A stretch of 64,000 nt of DNA from Paenibacillus ihumii (GCF_001403875.1 NZ_LN884299.1:1550117-1614116), one strand, 5' to 3'; counted from the first letter of the stretch, positions 15,739 through 24,723 are shown. Numbers and translations are program-made. Notes: generated from the sequence alone by a model not told the origin.

Positions 15739-17106
15739 GTGAGAAAAAGTCTGATCATGATGCTGAGTCTTATTTTCGTAGCAAGCGCTTTGCTGGCAGG
15801 CTGTGGAAAAGGCGACAACTCACCCGGAACGAGCAACACGGGCTCGAGTGGCGGGAACACGTCGCAAGGCACTAAAGTAGAGCCGTTTGAGCTGAAAATG
15901 CGCCACATCGAAATCGGGGAGCCGAACAAAAATCGCTTGGCTCGCTTGGAGGCCGTGAAGAAGAAGATTGAAGAGCAGGTTCCTGGTTTGACGATCAAGC
16001 TGGACGGTGTAGACAGCGAGGTTAACCGGAAAGACAAGCTCAGAAGTGAAATGGCCGCAGGAAATCCTCCTGATATTTTCGATGCCTTCGGCAGCCCGGA
16101 TATCGGCGTTTACGCCAAAGAAGGCTTAGTACTCGACATCGGTCCGATTCTGGATGAATTGAATTTGAGAGAGCGGTTCATCAACCTTGATCCTTGGACG
16201 TATGATGGAAAGATCTACGGCCTGCCAAAGGGCGGTTCGATCGAAGGATATTTCTATAACAAAGAATACTTTGCTGCCAAAGGGCTGGAAATTCCAAAAT
16301 CTCTGGCTGAATTGGAAGCGATTGCCGAGAAGGTAAAGGCTGACGGTAAAGTTCCATTTGCCATAGGCTCCAAGGATGCATGGGTACCACTCATGACTAC
16401 GAATAACCTCTGGGCGTACTATGCGGGACCAGATTTCACGGCCGGATTCAAGACCGGGGAATCGAAATGGAATGATCCGAAAATGGTCGAGGCAGTTAGC
16501 AAGCACCAAGAGTGGGTGAAGAAGGGCTACTTCAAGAAGGGCGAGCTTGGCATCGATTACAACAGCCAGCGCAACCAGCTGCTGACGGATGAAGCTGTCA
16601 TGATGTATGACGGTTCATGGGCATCCTCCGTGTTCAACGATGCAGTGGGCGCAGACGGCAAGAGCAAGTTCGGATTCTTCGTAATGCCTCCGCTGAATGA
16701 AGGAGACGGCCTGAGCTCGATGGTTGACTCGAACAATGGTTATGCATTCTCCGCGAAGGTAGCGGATGATCCGCAGAAACTGGAAGCGGTTAAAACGTTC
16801 ATTAAGACGTTCTTCAGCGATGAAATTCAATTGCAAAGCCTGAGTGAAGATGGATTGCTGCCTTCCATGATTCTGAGCGAGGAAGACCTGCAAGCCAATG
16901 CGAATAATGAGCTGATCAAAGAAATCATTCTGGGTATGAATGAATTGGAATACAAATGGCCAGCATTCGATGCGTTGGTGCAAGCTGAAGTCAATACCGA
17001 GCTTGGCAGCGGAATCCACCGCGTGATTGAAGGAGTACAAGATCCTAAAGATATGCTGGATGCATTGCAAAAAGTGCAAGATGAAGCGAATGCAGCTGGA
17101 GAATAA
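15739..17106 (+). CDS. Extracellular sugar-binding lipoprotein of an ABC transporter
   Basis: 455 residues. Signal peptide MRKSLIMMLSLIFVASALLA with lipobox LLAGC, so membrane-anchored on the outside. Family 1 solute-binding protein features: RSEMAAGNPPDIFDAFGSPD, YGLPKGGSIEGYFYNKEYF, MMYDGSWASSVF and a C-terminal helical lobe. GTG start with GGGAGG 7 nt upstream. It heads the unit SBP, permease, permease, response regulator; no ATPase gene is present, as is common where a shared MsmX-type ATPase serves several transporters. A close paralogue lies at 28069. Confidence 0.9.
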   Translation: MRKSLIMMLSLIFVASALLAGCGKGDNSPGTSNTGSSGGNTSQGTKVEPFELKMRHIEIGEPNKNRLARLEAVKKKIEEQVPGLTIKLDGVDSEVNRKDKLRSEMAAGNPPDIFDAFGSPDIGVYAKEGLVLDIGPILDELNLRERFINLDPWTYDGKIYGLPKGGSIEGYFYNKEYFAAKGLEIPKSLAELEAIAEKVKADGKVPFAIGSKDAWVPLMTTNNLWAYYAGPDFTAGFKTGESKWNDPKMVEAVSKHQEWVKKGYFKKGELGIDYNSQRNQLLTDEAVMMYDGSWASSVFNDAVGADGKSKFGFFVMPPLNEGDGLSSMVDSNNGYAFSAKVADDPQKLEAVKTFIKTFFSDEIQLQSLSEDGLLPSMILSEEDLQANANNELIKEIILGMNELEYKWPAFDALVQAEVNTELGSGIHRVIEGVQDPKDMLDALQKVQDEANAAGE

Positions 17107-17123
17107 GAGGTAAATTGACATGT

Positions 17124-17159
17124 GGAGCACCCCAGGCTAATCCAGGTGGTGCTCCTTTT
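17124..17159 (+). terminator. Intra-operon hairpin after the binding-protein gene
   Basis: GGAGCACC (17124-17131) and GGTGCTCC (17148-17155), then TTTTC. A partial terminator here would leave more binding protein than permease mRNA. Confidence 0.6.
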
Positions 17160-17205
17160 CACAGCATAGCCGCTTTGCAACTATGTCAAAAGCTGGAGGG
17201 TATTT

Positions 17206-18090
17206 ATGAATAGGGCGATGAGAAATCCGCTGATGTATACGTTGTTTCTGATTCCGACCTTTATCGGTATCATTTTATTTTTCATATATCCCGTAATCAA
17301 TGCCACCTTTTTTAGCTTTACGGATTGGAACGGGATTGCCAAAACGTATAACTTCACCGGGTTTGCAAATTACATGAAAGCCATGGGCCAGAAGGAGTTC
17401 TGGATTTCGGTCAGAAATAACGGCTTCTTCATTCTGTTTTCAGTGTTCATTCAAGTTCCACTGATTATCCTGTTCTCGCTCTTAATCGCGAACGTCAAAA
17501 AGCTGAAAGGACTGTACAAAACGGCTGTATTTATGCCTTCCGTCATGTCGACGGCGGTCATCGGTATTTTGTGGGGCTTCATTTACGAGCCGGATATCGG
17601 GCTGTTCAACAATGTGCTCGGCCTGTTCGGCATCGATAAGGTTTATTGGCTGTCGGATCGCAGCTGGGCGATGCTTTCTATCCTGATCACCAATGCCTGG
17701 CAGTGGACAGGATTCTATATCGTCATGGTGCTAGCCGCAATCATATCCATTCCGAAGGAGCTGGACGAGGCGGCGATGATAGACGGGGCGACCGGATTCC
17801 AGCGGGCCATGCGGATCACCATGCCGCTCATTATGCCAATTGTGTCGGTCGTCATCATGCTATCAATCGCCGGAGCCATGAAGGCGGCGGACATCATTAT
17901 CGTCATGACCAAGGGCGGACCTGCCGGCTCCACCGAGGTGATGGCCACTTATATGCTGAAGCATTCCATCACCAGCTTTAAGTACGGATACGGGAACAGC
18001 ATTGCGGTCTTGATCTTTATTTTCACACTTATCATTACTGCGCTTTATCAAGTCCTTGTAGTGAGAAGAACGGAAAGGATCGAATATTGA
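17206..18090 (+). CDS. Sugar ABC transporter permease, MalF-like
   Basis: 294 residues, six membrane segments. Carries the EAA loop ELDEAAMIDGATGFQRAMRITMPLIMP that contacts the ATPase. CTGGAGGGTATTT precedes ATG 17206. Its stop overlaps the next ATG by one base (TGATG), so the two permeases are translationally coupled and presumably form the heterodimeric channel. Confidence 0.92.
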   Translation: MNRAMRNPLMYTLFLIPTFIGIILFFIYPVINATFFSFTDWNGIAKTYNFTGFANYMKAMGQKEFWISVRNNGFFILFSVFIQVPLIILFSLLIANVKKLKGLYKTAVFMPSVMSTAVIGILWGFIYEPDIGLFNNVLGLFGIDKVYWLSDRSWAMLSILITNAWQWTGFYIVMVLAAIISIPKELDEAAMIDGATGFQRAMRITMPLIMPIVSVVIMLSIAGAMKAADIIIVMTKGGPAGSTEVMATYMLKHSITSFKYGYGNSIAVLIFIFTLIITALYQVLVVRRTERIEY

Positions 18091-18920
18091 TGACAAAAAA
18101 ACTCAAGGGCAGCTTGGCTCATATCCTGTTGATGATTTATTTGCTGGTTATTTTATATCCGTTTTTGTTCGTGGTGTTCTCGTCGGTGAAGACCGACAAC
18201 CTGGCGATTGCCCAAAATCCCTTCGGCTTTCCGAAGGAATTCCAATGGTCGAACTATGTGGAAGCGTGGGTTAATGCAAAAATCAGCACTTATTTTCTGA
18301 ATAGCTTGTACATCGCCGTCCTCGCCGCGGTAGCCACGATTATCATGGCCTCCATGGCGTCCTTCGCACTGACCCGGATGCGGTTCACGAAGGTGAGTCC
18401 GCTGCTGTATCAGATTATTATTCTCGGCATTCTTATCCCGGGCAACGCCTTGCTGCTGCCGATATACAACCTGATGCGCACGACCAACCTGCTTGATACG
18501 CACTGGGCGCTGCTTATTCCTTATGCGGCGAATTCCATCCCGTTCTCGGTCGTTATATTGACCGCCTTCATGAAGTCGCTGCCGAGCGAGATCGAGGAGG
18601 CTGCCGTCGTGGACGGGCTGAGATCACCAGGGATCTTCGCCAGAGTCGTGATGCCGCTTACGGTCCCGGCGCTCGTTACCGTCTTTATCGTTAACTTCCT
18701 TGGCAACTGGAACGAATTTTTGCTTGCCAATTACTTTCTGTCCGAAGACACGCTCAAGACGCTGCCGGTGGGGATGGTAGGCTTCCGCGACGCCTTCAAC
18801 ATCAACTATGCGCAAATGTCGGCGGGGATCGTCTACAGCGTCGTTCCGGTCATGGTGATTTATGCGATTCTGCAGGAGAAGATCATTGAAGGTTTGACGG
18901 CCGGAGGCGTTAAAGGATAG
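18090..18920 (+). CDS. Sugar ABC transporter permease, MalG-like
   Basis: 276 residues, six membrane segments, EAA loop SEIEEAAVVDGLRSPGIFARVVMPLT. The typical C-terminal end EKIIEGLTAGGVKG is intact. ATG 18090 is preferred over an in-frame TTG at 18087, with AAAGGATCGAATATTG upstream. Confidence 0.92.
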   Translation: MTKKLKGSLAHILLMIYLLVILYPFLFVVFSSVKTDNLAIAQNPFGFPKEFQWSNYVEAWVNAKISTYFLNSLYIAVLAAVATIIMASMASFALTRMRFTKVSPLLYQIIILGILIPGNALLLPIYNLMRTTNLLDTHWALLIPYAANSIPFSVVILTAFMKSLPSEIEEAAVVDGLRSPGIFARVVMPLTVPALVTVFIVNFLGNWNEFLLANYFLSEDTLKTLPVGMVGFRDAFNINYAQMSAGIVYSVVPVMVIYAILQEKIIEGLTAGGVKG

Positions 18921-18961
18921 ATTAACAGTAGAACGGTAACTACGAAATGGGGTAATGCTCT

Positions 18962-20608
18962 GTGGATATCAAGGCGCTGCTCATCGATGACGAGCCTCTT
19001 ATACTCAATCATTTGAAAAATGCGATTCCCTGGAACGAGCTGCAGATCGAGCTTGTCGGAACAGCTCGAAATGGCATAAAGGGGCTGGAGCTGGTTATGG
19101 AATTCGAGCCGGACATCATTCTGTGCGACATCCGGATGCCGCTGATGGACGGTCTGGAATTTCTCCGGGAGATTCGCAGGCTCGATTATGAGACCGAGAT
19201 TATCATGCTGACCGGGTATCAGGAATTCGAATACGCCCGGCTGGCACTGAAGCACGGAGTGAAGGATTATATACTGAAGCCGATCAATTATACGGAGCTG
19301 GAAGCGGCGATCGGCAAGCTTGCGGACGAGGTGCGCTCCCGCCGATCGGAGAAGCGCTTCGCGGAACGGAAGCTGAAGAAGATGATCGGGCTGGCGCAGG
19401 AGAAAATGATGTTCGACGTGCTGATGGGATTTGCTGACGATGTTCCAAGGTATTGGGCAGCGGAGGGAGAGCCGGGCAGCGAGCTGCGCTATGCGATGTT
19501 CCTGGTCGATCTGGACGGCTACGCGCAGCGTACCGTGTCCTGGACGGAGCAGGAGCGCAAACTGTGGAACTTCGCGGTGCGCAATGTGCTGCAGGAGGCT
19601 ATTCCGGACCGGGAGCCTCATGAATATGTCGTCGTCCAAATGCGGCAAGGGGAATGGTGCGTATTGCTTCAGCTTGAGCGCTCGCGCCATGCCGCCTCTT
19701 CGGAGCAGATGAATGAATGGGCCCGGGCGATTCAGCGAGCGGTCAAGGAGCATATCAAGCTGACGGTCAGCCTGGCCTGGGATCAGGGTCCGCTTGAGAT
19801 TGGGGGGCTGTCCCAGACCTATATGAGGCTGCAGCGCGCATTGATGCTCCATCCCGACTATGAGAAGCTGCTGCCGAAGGATCCCCTGGCACGCGATGCT
19901 GCGGCGGTGTCCGAATGGCAGCTTGTCGAGGAGATTACCTCGGGCTTGAAAATGTATGACAAATTGAAGGTGGAGCAGGGGCTTGAGCGTCTAAGAGCCA
20001 GCCTGCCGCATATTTCAGAGCATTCGGTGCTGGGCATCGAGAAATTTCTGCAGTACAGCATCATCCACCTGCTGCGGGAAATGCGCGAGCTTGATTTTAT
20101 GAACTCGCAGGAAGAGGGGAAGATGTGGCAGCATTTGCAGCACAGCCATAGCGTGAAGGATCTGCTCAATGTTATCACGGAGCTGGAGAGCCATATCAAG
20201 GAGCTGGAAATCAACAAGAAGTCCAGCGAGCTGCTGATGATCTCGGCCGGGGAATATATTCAGCGCAATTTAAGTACGGATATTGGGGTCGACGACATTG
20301 CGAATTACCTGAATATAAGCTCGAGTTATTTCAGCCACTTGTTCAAGAATCATTACGGGGAGACATTCGTTGAGCATTTGCGGAAGCAGCGCATGGAGCT
20401 TGCCAAGACCATGCTGCGCCTGACTTCCCGCAGCGTAACCGAGATCGGCGCTCTGGTCGGCTACAGCGACCGGCGTTATTTCTCCAAGGTGTTCCAGCGC
20501 TATACCGGCGTGACGCCAACCGAGTACCGGGAGCAGGAAGAACAGCCGGGGAGCGGTGATGGACCAAATCATGCGCAAGGTGCGGAAAATAGCAAACAGC
20601 AAATTTAA
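18962..20608 (+). CDS. YesN-type response regulator (REC + AraC HTH)
   Basis: 548 residues. Receiver domain 1-125: LLIDDEP, phosphoacceptor Asp in IILCDIRMPLMDG, and Lys in DYILKPINY. A long middle segment is followed by an AraC-type double helix-turn-helix (about 435-535; STDIGVDDIANYLNISSSYFSHLFK and GYSDRRYFSKVFQRYTGVTPTEYR). This architecture partners YesM-type kinases and controls sugar uptake. GTG start after GGGGTAATGCTCT. No kinase gene is adjacent; the nearest YesM-type kinase is at 29473, beyond the anaerobic block. Confidence 0.92.
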   Translation: MDIKALLIDDEPLILNHLKNAIPWNELQIELVGTARNGIKGLELVMEFEPDIILCDIRMPLMDGLEFLREIRRLDYETEIIMLTGYQEFEYARLALKHGVKDYILKPINYTELEAAIGKLADEVRSRRSEKRFAERKLKKMIGLAQEKMMFDVLMGFADDVPRYWAAEGEPGSELRYAMFLVDLDGYAQRTVSWTEQERKLWNFAVRNVLQEAIPDREPHEYVVVQMRQGEWCVLLQLERSRHAASSEQMNEWARAIQRAVKEHIKLTVSLAWDQGPLEIGGLSQTYMRLQRALMLHPDYEKLLPKDPLARDAAAVSEWQLVEEITSGLKMYDKLKVEQGLERLRASLPHISEHSVLGIEKFLQYSIIHLLREMRELDFMNSQEEGKMWQHLQHSHSVKDLLNVITELESHIKELEINKKSSELLMISAGEYIQRNLSTDIGVDDIANYLNISSSYFSHLFKNHYGETFVEHLRKQRMELAKTMLRLTSRSVTEIGALVGYSDRRYFSKVFQRYTGVTPTEYREQEEQPGSGDGPNHAQGAENSKQQI

Positions 20609-20640
20609 GCCGCGTGAGGACAGCCTTGCGCCAAACGATA

Positions 20641-20680
20641 AGCAACCTCCTCCCGGTCCGAGATGAGGTTGCTTCTTGTG
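20641..20680. terminator. Terminator between convergent response regulator and fnr genes
   Basis: AGCAACCTC (20641-20649) and GAGGTTGCT (20665-20673), then TCTTGTGTTT. Confidence 0.7.
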
Positions 20681-20689
20681 TTTGTCTAT

Positions 20690-21406
20690 TTAAATGCGGC
20701 ATATTTCGTTAGGGCACAGCTCGCAGTGGCAAATGTCCTGCAGCATGACGAGGTCTTTAATGAGAATCATGCCATTTACGTATTCCAGCGCGTCTTTCTT
20801 GCGCAAATCGCTAAGCATCCGGTTGACGCTCTCGCGGGTCGCTCCGATCATATTGGAGAGATCCGTATGCGTGATCTTCTTGTTGATCAGGATGTTGTCT
20901 CCTTGCTTCTCGCCATAGGTATTGCTTAGGCGGATCAGCGTCGAGCAGAGCGCGCCAGGCTTGCCGTACATCATCAGGTCGCGGAATTTGGTCTGCGTCA
21001 GGCGATGATGGATGCCCATCCATTTCATGAAATCAATGGCGAAATCGCAGTGCTGGCAGATCAGGATTTCGAGGTCTTTGTGTTCAATAATGCCGACTTC
21101 ACTGTCTTCGATGACTTCGGCGGTAAAGCTGTGCTTCGAGCTGAAGAAGGGATCAGCCTGACCGACCATGTCCCCGCGCCCGTACATATATAGAATAAGC
21201 TCCTTGCCTTCGTCCGTGGACTTGGTCAGCTTAATGCGCCCTCGCTTGACGAAGAACAGCTTGTCGGAGAAGTCTCCCTCCCAGAACAGATGAGTTCCTT
21301 CCGGATACGTCTTGTCTTTCATGGTCACGAGAAGACGGTTGAAGTTTTGCTCCGTAAAGCAGCTCGTATTCCCACGAGGCGGGGTTGCCGTTGCGAATTC
21401 AGTCAT
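20690..21406 (-). CDS. fnr: Anaerobic regulator Fnr (CRP/FNR family, C-terminal iron-sulfur cluster type)
   Basis: 238 residues, the same length as Bacillus Fnr. Cyclic-nucleotide-like beta-barrel (about 15-125), dimer helix, then helix-turn-helix with GATRESVNRMLSDLRKK, which has the R-E-x3-R pattern used by CRP to read TGTGA. The tail DICHCELCPNEICRI carries Cys226, 228, 231 and 236; the C-x2-C-x4-C spacing (228/231/236) matches the [4Fe-4S] ligands of Bacillus Fnr, and Asp143 is in place to be the fourth ligand. Oxygen destroys the cluster; without oxygen it activates transcription. ATG 21406 follows AGGGGGATTTAAAA. Divergent from adhE. Confidence 0.95.
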   Translation of the reverse strand: MTEFATATPPRGNTSCFTEQNFNRLLVTMKDKTYPEGTHLFWEGDFSDKLFFVKRGRIKLTKSTDEGKELILYMYGRGDMVGQADPFFSSKHSFTAEVIEDSEVGIIEHKDLEILICQHCDFAIDFMKWMGIHHRLTQTKFRDLMMYGKPGALCSTLIRLSNTYGEKQGDNILINKKITHTDLSNMIGATRESVNRMLSDLRKKDALEYVNGMILIKDLVMLQDICHCELCPNEICRI

Positions 21407-21529
21407 TTTTAAATCCCCCTCATACTCCAAATTTTTCTGAAAATTTTAGATTAATTTAAATTAATTATATACCGAACTCAAAGCTTTGGGGCGGCTTACA
21501 AGGGCTTAAAAGTGTCTAAATTCTAACAT

Positions 21530-21545
21530 TGTGACTATTTTCACT
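21530..21545. promoter_or_regulatory. Fnr-like box in the fnr-adhE intergenic region
   Basis: TGTGA-CTATTT-TCACT, 9 of 10. It lies 124 nt upstream of the fnr start codon and 129 bp from the adhE-proximal site. It could serve fnr autoregulation: a minus-strand TATAAT at 21469-21464 puts it near -80. Confidence 0.5.
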
Positions 21546-21658
21546 ATTATCTCGCCAAAAATTCATTGCAGAAACAGGGGGGGTATGAAATTGACCTTAC
21601 TTTGAAATAATAACTGAAAAAAAACGAGAAGCATGAAAATTTTCATTTCTTTAAAGTT

Positions 21659-21674
21659 TGTGAAATTATTCACT
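21659..21674 (+). promoter_or_regulatory. Fnr/Rex-type box of adhE
   Basis: TGTGA-AATTAT-TCACT, 9 of 10, embedded in TTGTGAAATTATTCAC, which also resembles a Rex operator. Centre 21666.5 is 30.5 bp before the -10, one base longer than at the other promoters here. Confidence 0.65.
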
Positions 21675-21693
21675 ATACAAATTTAAATTCATG

Positions 21694-21702
21694 TGTTATG
21701 AT
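21694..21702 (+). promoter_or_regulatory. adhE extended -10
   Basis: TGT-TATGAT; predicted start near 21709, leaving a leader of about 114 nt. Confidence 0.55.
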
Positions 21703-21822
21703 CGAGGTAACAAGAGAGAAGCAAAAGCTTCCAATGGATGAACCAGAAAGTGAAGAATATTCACATTACTTCTCTTGAGAGACTAGCCAGGTTGATCCAT
21801 ATGAATTAGGAGGATGAGAGAA

Positions 21823-24438
21823 ATGGCCGTAAAGAACAATGTGACCACGAAGCAGCAGCCTACCGCAGAGGATTACATCCAATCCTTGATCGGCAAGGCC
21901 AAGAAGGCAAGCGAAGCCTTCATGGCCTTGGATCAGGAGCAAATCGACAGAATCGTTCAAGCGATGGCCCTTGCCGGTCTCGACAAGCACATGCATTTGG
22001 CGAAAATAGCCGTGGAGGAGACTGGACGCGGAGTATATGAGGATAAGATCATCAAGAACATGTTCGCGACCGAGTACATCCACAACAGCATCAAGTATGA
22101 CAAGACAGTTGGCGTCATCGAGGATAATCCTTACGACAGCTTCCAGAAAATCGCCGAGCCGGTCGGCATCATCATGGGGATTACGCCTGTAACGAATCCG
22201 ACCTCCACTACGATTTTCAAAGCGATGATCGCGATCAAGACCCGCAACCCGATCATCTTCGGCTTTCACCCATCCGCGCAGCGCTGCAGTGCGGAAGCGG
22301 CGAAGATTCTGCTGGAGGCTGCGGTCAGACACGGAGCGCCGGAAGACTGCATCCAGTGGATCGAGGATCCATCCATGGACCGTACGAATGCATTGATGAA
22401 CCATCCTGATGTAGCCTGCATTCTGGCTACCGGCGGCTCCGCAATGGTCAAGGCGGCATACAGCTGCGGCAAGCCGGCGCTGGGCGTTGGCCCCGGCAAC
22501 GTTCCTTGCTTTATCGAGAAAAGCGCCGATCTGGATCAAGCGGTCAACGACCTCATTTTGTCCAAAACATTTGATAACGGCATGATCTGTGCTTCCGAGC
22601 AAGCGGTCATCATCGAAGAACCGATCTTCGATCAGGTGAAGAAGAAAATGATTGCAAACGGCTGCTATTTCGTCAACAAAGAGGAAGCTGCCAAATTGAC
22701 GGCCGGCGCAATCATTGCGGATAAATGCGCGGTGAACCCTGTGATCGTTGGCCAGCCTGCAACGAAAATCGCCGAGCTGTGCGGCATCGAGGTGCCTGCC
22801 GGAACGAAAATTCTGGTGGCTGAAATCGAGGGCGTGGGACCTAAATTCCCGCTGTCCGCCGAGAAATTGAGCCCTGTGCTTGCCTGCTACAAAGTAAAAA
22901 CCGCAGAGCAGGGCATCGAGCGCGCGCTAGAAGTCGTTCAATTCGGCGGCATGGGCCACTCCTCGGTGATCCATTCGAACAATGAAGATATTATTCAACA
23001 ATTCTCGGATCGTATGCCGACCTGCCGGATTCTGGTGAATCAGCCTTCTTCGCAGGGCGGAATTGGGGATATCTATAATACGAACCTGCCGTCGCTTACA
23101 CTGGGCTGCGGATCCTACGGGCGCAATTCGACTTCGTCGAACGTCACTGCCGTCAATCTGATCAACGTGAAAAGGGTGAATCGTCGTACCGTGAATATGC
23201 AGTGGTTCAAAGTCCCAAGCAAAATCTACTTCGAGAAAAACTCGACGCAATATCTCGCTAAAATGCCGGATATCAACCGCGTGCTGATCGTAACTGACCC
23301 GATGATGGTTAAGCTGGGATACGTGGAAAGAGTAGAACACTATCTGCGTCAGCGTCAAACCCCGGTTGCGATCGAAGTCTTCTCGGATGTTGAGCCGGAT
23401 CCATCAACAACGACGGTGGAGCGGGGAACCGAGCTGATGACGAAATTCCAGCCGGACTGCATTATCGCGCTCGGCGGCGGCTCGCCGATGGACGCTGCGA
23501 AGGGAATGTGGCTGTTCTATGAGTATCCGGATACCGATTTCCACAACCTGAAGCAAAAATTCATGGATATCCGCAAACGGATCTACAAGTATCCGCGCCT
23601 GGGTCAAAAAGCGAAATTCGTGGCGATTCCTACGACCTCGGGCACAGGCTCGGAAGTAACCTCGTTCGCAGTAATAACGGATAAAATCAACGGCAATACG
23701 AAATATCCATTGGCAGATTACGAGCTGACTCCAGACGTAGCGATCATTGACCCTGAGTTTGTATACAGCCTGCCAAAAGTGGCAGTAGCCGATACGGGCA
23801 TGGACGTTCTGACGCATGCGATCGAGGCGTACGTATCGGTCATGGCGAACGACTATACGGACGGACTTGCGATCAAAGCGATTCAGCTGGTATTCCAATA
23901 CCTGGAGAAGTCGGCGCTGACCGGCGACAAGCTGGCCCGGGAAAAAATGCACAACGCTTCGACGCTGGCCGGCATGGCCTTCGCCAATGCCTTCCTGGGG
24001 ATCAACCACAGTCTGGCGCATAAATGGGGCGGCCAGTACCATACTGCGCATGGCCGAACCAACGCGATACTGATGCCGCATGTCATCCGCTACAATGCGA
24101 AGAAGCCTACAAAATTCGCCGCTTGGCCGAAGTATAAAAACTTTGTCGCCGACGAGCGCTATGCGGAAATCGCCCGCATTCTGGGACTGCCTGCCCGCAC
24201 GACAGAAGAAGGCGTGAAGAGCCTGATCAAAGCGATTCGCGAGCTGAACAAGAAGCTCGGCATCCCTGAAAGCTTCCAGGAGCTCGGCTTCGATGCGAAG
24301 GATTTTGAAGCGCGTGTCGACTATCTGGCGGATCGTGCCTTCGAGGACCAATGTACGACGGCAAATCCGAAGCTGCCGCTCGTCAGCGAGCTTGCCGAGG
24401 TCTATCGCGACGCATTTTACGGGCGCTTCGAGGAGTAG
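21823..24438 (+). CDS. adhE: Bifunctional acetaldehyde-CoA / alcohol dehydrogenase
   Basis: 871 residues, typical AdhE. Residues about 1-440 are the CoA-acylating aldehyde dehydrogenase (GITPVTNPTSTTIFKAMIA; catalytic Cys in NGMICASEQAVI); residues about 460-871 are the iron-dependent alcohol dehydrogenase (IALGGGSPMDAAKGMW, AIPTTSGTGSEVTSFAVI, DTGMDVLTHAIEAYVS, NHSLAHKWGGQYHTAHG with iron-binding His). Converts acetyl-CoA to ethanol and regenerates two NAD+. AGGAGG (21808-21813) abuts ATG 21814 but is 9 nt from ATG 21823, so the latter is the start. Preceded by Fnr/Rex-type boxes and followed by pflB. Confidence 0.96.
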   Translation: MAVKNNVTTKQQPTAEDYIQSLIGKAKKASEAFMALDQEQIDRIVQAMALAGLDKHMHLAKIAVEETGRGVYEDKIIKNMFATEYIHNSIKYDKTVGVIEDNPYDSFQKIAEPVGIIMGITPVTNPTSTTIFKAMIAIKTRNPIIFGFHPSAQRCSAEAAKILLEAAVRHGAPEDCIQWIEDPSMDRTNALMNHPDVACILATGGSAMVKAAYSCGKPALGVGPGNVPCFIEKSADLDQAVNDLILSKTFDNGMICASEQAVIIEEPIFDQVKKKMIANGCYFVNKEEAAKLTAGAIIADKCAVNPVIVGQPATKIAELCGIEVPAGTKILVAEIEGVGPKFPLSAEKLSPVLACYKVKTAEQGIERALEVVQFGGMGHSSVIHSNNEDIIQQFSDRMPTCRILVNQPSSQGGIGDIYNTNLPSLTLGCGSYGRNSTSSNVTAVNLINVKRVNRRTVNMQWFKVPSKIYFEKNSTQYLAKMPDINRVLIVTDPMMVKLGYVERVEHYLRQRQTPVAIEVFSDVEPDPSTTTVERGTELMTKFQPDCIIALGGGSPMDAAKGMWLFYEYPDTDFHNLKQKFMDIRKRIYKYPRLGQKAKFVAIPTTSGTGSEVTSFAVITDKINGNTKYPLADYELTPDVAIIDPEFVYSLPKVAVADTGMDVLTHAIEAYVSVMANDYTDGLAIKAIQLVFQYLEKSALTGDKLAREKMHNASTLAGMAFANAFLGINHSLAHKWGGQYHTAHGRTNAILMPHVIRYNAKKPTKFAAWPKYKNFVADERYAEIARILGLPARTTEEGVKSLIKAIRELNKKLGIPESFQELGFDAKDFEARVDYLADRAFEDQCTTANPKLPLVSELAEVYRDAFYGRFEE

Positions 24439-24489
24439 AATCCGGTTCGTTAAATTTTTAATCATACAAATATAATGTGTTCAATAAAT

Positions 24490-24505
24490 AGTGACAAATA
24501 TCACT
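24490..24505 (+). promoter_or_regulatory. Distal Fnr-like box of pflB
   Basis: AGTGA-CAAATA-TCACT, a perfect palindrome matching 8 of 10. It is centred exactly 21 bp upstream of the proximal box, the same arrangement as at nirB. Confidence 0.65.
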
Positions 24506-24510
24506 CGAAA

Positions 24511-24526
24511 TGTGATATTTGTCACA
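24511..24526 (+). promoter_or_regulatory. Proximal Fnr box of pflB
   Basis: TGTGA-TATTTG-TCACA, 10 of 10. Centre 24518.5 is 29.5 bp before TATGAT, i.e. -41.5. Confidence 0.85.
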
Positions 24527-24547
24527 ATCCTTTTGTTCCGATTGGTT

Positions 24548-24553
24548 TATGAT
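24548..24553 (+). promoter_or_regulatory. pflB -10 element
   Basis: TATGAT; predicted start near 24560 and a 164-nt leader that contains a further palindrome. Confidence 0.6.
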
Positions 24554-24632
24554 AACAGTATAAAGATCCCTAACAGTGATGAGTTTAGCGGATTCGAAGG
24601 ATCGAGGCGAAAAGGCCTTATTCGTGTCAAAG

Positions 24633-24650
24633 TTGTGAAAAATATCACAA
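24633..24650 (+). promoter_or_regulatory. Rex-type operator in the pflB leader
   Basis: TTGTGAAAAATATCACAA, a TTGTGA-N6-TCACAA palindrome centred about 80 bp downstream of the predicted start point. No -10 lies at the activator distance from it (24671-24676 is CGGGAG), so it is better placed to block transcription than to activate it. Rex, the NADH/NAD+ sensor, binds this type of sequence; Fnr could as well. Confidence 0.55.
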
Positions 24651-24723
24651 ATTTTAGGGATCCAAGGATGCGGGAGGTACCACCTTCAACCCCGCATACA
24701 CTATATAAATGGAGGGAATAAAG

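Noticed and set aside
21751..21773. Additional Fnr box near adhE (GTGAAGAATATTCAC)
   Set aside because: The palindrome has 5-base half-sites with a 5-bp centre, so the half-site phase differs from TGTGA-N6-TCACA by one base; it is also downstream of the predicted start.
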